DNA of 59,717 nucleotides from Terriglobia bacterium (GTDB lineage Bacteria > Acidobacteriota > Terriglobia > Bryobacterales > Bryobacteraceae): assembly GCA_003175985.1 (NCBI GenBank), contig PSRJ01000206.1:1-59717 (forward strand), written 5' to 3'. The notes beneath the pieces are model-generated. The model did not search any database and was not told the DNA's origin. It saw only the letters and a list, made by a program, of their open reading frames with translations. This document shows, one piece after another, positions 58,586 through 59,717 of this stretch. The first letter of the stretch is position 1. Each line of letters opens with the position of its first letter. The translations under genes and the position numbers were made by a program.

Positions 58586-59150
58586 TTCGTCCTCCCCGCG
58601 TCTCGACCAGGTGAGCCAGACGCCGTTCCAGAATTTTATGCGCGCGATTCAGCCGCGATGCAACCGTGCCCGGGGAGCACTCCAGCGCCTCGGCAATCTC
58701 CTCGTATGACAGCCCCTGCGTGTAGCGCAGCACAATCACGATGCGGTGGTCGGGAGGCAATTGTCCAACCACTGCCCGCACGCGTTCGCTCAATTCCGCG
58801 CGCATTAGCTTATGCAGAACGCCTTCTCCGCTCGCTTGAATCGCGCTCAGCAGGTCGTCAACCAGCGGCAGAAGGCGTCGTCCGCGCCGTTTCTTATCCA
58901 GGCAACTGTTGACCACCAGGCGGTAGAGCCACGATTCAAAACTCGCCTCCCCGCGGAAACTTCGAATCGCGGAAAACAGCTTCAAGAACGTTTCCTGCGC
59001 GATATCCATGGCTTCCGTTTCGTCGCCCGAGTAGCGGAGGGCAATGGAATATACCTTGTCCTTGTGGATTTCAAACAAAGTGCGGAAGGAATCGCGCTCG
59101 CCGCTTTGACACGACTCGATCAGCTCTCGTTCGGTCCCGTCGAGCACCAT
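58569..59150 (-). CDS. ECF RNA polymerase sigma factor
   Basis: About 193 residues from ATG at 59150; the frame is open 35 codons further up but would overlap the preceding sigma gene. Region 2 is HKDKVYSIALRYSGDETEAM and DIAQETFLKLF; region 4 is RVRAVVGQLPPDHRIVIVLR with SYEEIAEALECSPGTVASRL. It is a group of RpoE-like ECFs. Its stop overlaps the anti-sigma-like gene, so the two are co-translated and act as a pair. Targets are unknown. Confidence 0.85.
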   Translation of the reverse strand: MVLDGTERELIESCQSGERDSFRTLFEIHKDKVYSIALRYSGDETEAMDIAQETFLKLFSAIRSFRGEASFESWLYRLVVNSCLDKKRRGRRLLPLVDDLLSAIQASGEGVLHKLMRAELSERVRAVVGQLPPDHRIVIVLRYTQGLSYEEIAEALECSPGTVASRLNRAHKILERRLAHLVETRGGRSGQRY

Positions 59151-59203
59151 AGCCTGATGTATCGATGTATTGGACGCCACAGGCGGCTCGTTTCTTCCGG
59201 TTA

Positions 59204-59717
59204 TTATGAACTCCGGCCCAACTCCCGCATCAGCCACGCTTTGGCCATTTTCCAATCGCGCAGTACGCTTTGCGACGAGATCTGGAGCACATCGGCGGTT
59301 TCGGCAACACTCAATCCACCGAAGAATCGCAGCTCGACTACTCGCGCCTTTCTTGGATCGAACTTGGCCAGAGCGTCGAGCGCTTCATCCAAGGCAATCA
59401 GCTCCGCGCTTCGTCCGGTGCCGATATCCGGGATCTGTTCCAGATTTACGACGCTGCTGTCCTCCACCCGTTGTAGTTGACCTCCGCGCTTTGCGGAACG
59501 GCGAGCCCGTGCGGCATCCACGAGGATGCGCCGCATCATCTGTGCCGACACCGCGAAGAAGTGAAGCCGGTCCTGCCAACCCACGCTCTTTGCATCCACC
59601 AGGCGCACATAGGCTTCGTGGACCAAGGCAGTTGTCTGCAGCGTGTTTCCGGCGCGCTCGCGGCGCATATAACGGCGGGCCATCCGGCGCAGCTCCTCGT
59701 AAACAACGGGGGCGATC
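59204..59717 (-). CDS. ECF sigma factor, TIGR02999-like (5' end outside window)
   Basis: The frame runs into the right edge; the first visible residues are IAPVVYEELRRMARRYMRRE, the normal region 2 front, and the end is LRDWKMAKAWLMRELGRSS. Region 4 shows VVELRFFGGLSVAETADVLQ. It is the same family as the sigma factor at 10386 (about 60% similar by eye in region 4). Its neighbours beyond the window are unknown, but such genes are often followed by large Ser/Thr kinases; here an RpoE-type sigma follows instead, 53 bp away. Confidence 0.85.
   Translation of the reverse strand, partial: IAPVVYEELRRMARRYMRRERAGNTLQTTALVHEAYVRLVDAKSVGWQDRLHFFAVSAQMMRRILVDAARARRSAKRGGQLQRVEDSSVVNLEQIPDIGTGRSAELIALDEALDALAKFDPRKARVVELRFFGGLSVAETADVLQISSQSVLRDWKMAKAWLMRELGRSS

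Noticed and set aside
1..59717. Searched by eye for CRISPR arrays, tRNA/rRNA genes, integrase/att sites and replication origins.
   Set aside because: No spaced direct-repeat array, cloverleaf, rRNA core, integrase or DnaA-box cluster was seen; a tRNAscan or Infernal run would be decisive.

Overview
The window is about 60 kb of high-GC chromosome from a member of Acidobacteriota, most likely the Bryobacterales/Solibacter group. I infer this from several family-level markers: an Oar-like TonB-dependent receptor, two sigma factors of the ECF type paired with large protein kinases in this phylum, a beta-propeller hybrid-type histidine kinase, a TIGR03437 ('Solibacter C-terminal') protein, PEP-CTERM material and an IS200-like/REP transposase family typical of Solibacter. 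No rRNA, tRNA, CRISPR array, plasmid or phage module is visible. This is mostly chromosomal core and niche-adaptation content with small mobile scars.

Layout. 1-7.2 kb: TonB-dependent receptor divergent from a NarL-type two-component system, with two inverted repeats between them. 7.2-7.5 kb: a decayed mazEF toxin-antitoxin module. 7.5-15 kb: glucan phosphorylase, ECF sigma plus Ser/Thr kinase, and the primary-type sigma factor. 15-18.3 kb: secreted NHL-repeat, VOC and hypothetical proteins. 18.3-23.9 kb: complete RND efflux operon (TolC, adaptor, pump). 23.9-26 kb: small stress/metabolism proteins. 26.0-26.4 kb: a strong promoter driving a structured, apparently non-coding stretch that ends in a paired REP-like repeat. 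26.4-31.7 kb: TPR lipoprotein, cytochrome c, and a PduS/PduT-like microcompartment redox pair. 31.7-38.3 kb: zinc-ribbon protein, ispF-ispD-PIN/TRAM operon, and selD-pyrF, where selD is itself a selenoprotein read through an in-frame UGA. 38.4-43.1 kb: amidohydrolase/GNAT/M28 peptidase operon and the TIGR03437 protein. 43.2-48.6 kb: exopolysaccharide polymerase, chain-length and glycosyltransferase genes expressed from a divergent promoter. 48.6-49.2 kb: Y1 transposase flanked by inverted REP-like sequences. 49.2-52.7 kb: NtrC-type regulator with a degenerate diadenylate-cyclase-like protein, divergent from a PEP-CTERM protein. 52.7-59.7 kb: phosphodiesterase/sulfatase fragment, ROK kinase, tandem charged secreted proteins, an operon of Tat-exported ThDP enzyme, cytochrome c and Fpg glycosylase, then a sigma/anti-sigma pair and the start-truncated end of another ECF sigma gene.

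The most notable points are: (i) selD with Sec in the catalytic position and a clear bacterial SECIS hairpin, so its true start lies upstream of a UGA; (ii) an isolated PduS-PduT pair beside a c-type cytochrome with no shell or enzyme genes nearby; (iii) a candidate ncRNA at 26.0-26.3 kb; (iv) a diadenylate-cyclase-like protein lacking the RHR motif; (v) an anti-sigma-like membrane protein ending in a CxxCH heme motif; (vi) at least twelve genes whose start codon lies 6-10 nt after a -10-like hexamer, which suggests leaderless transcripts are common in this organism. All functional calls come from reading motifs and remembered family features. No database search was run.
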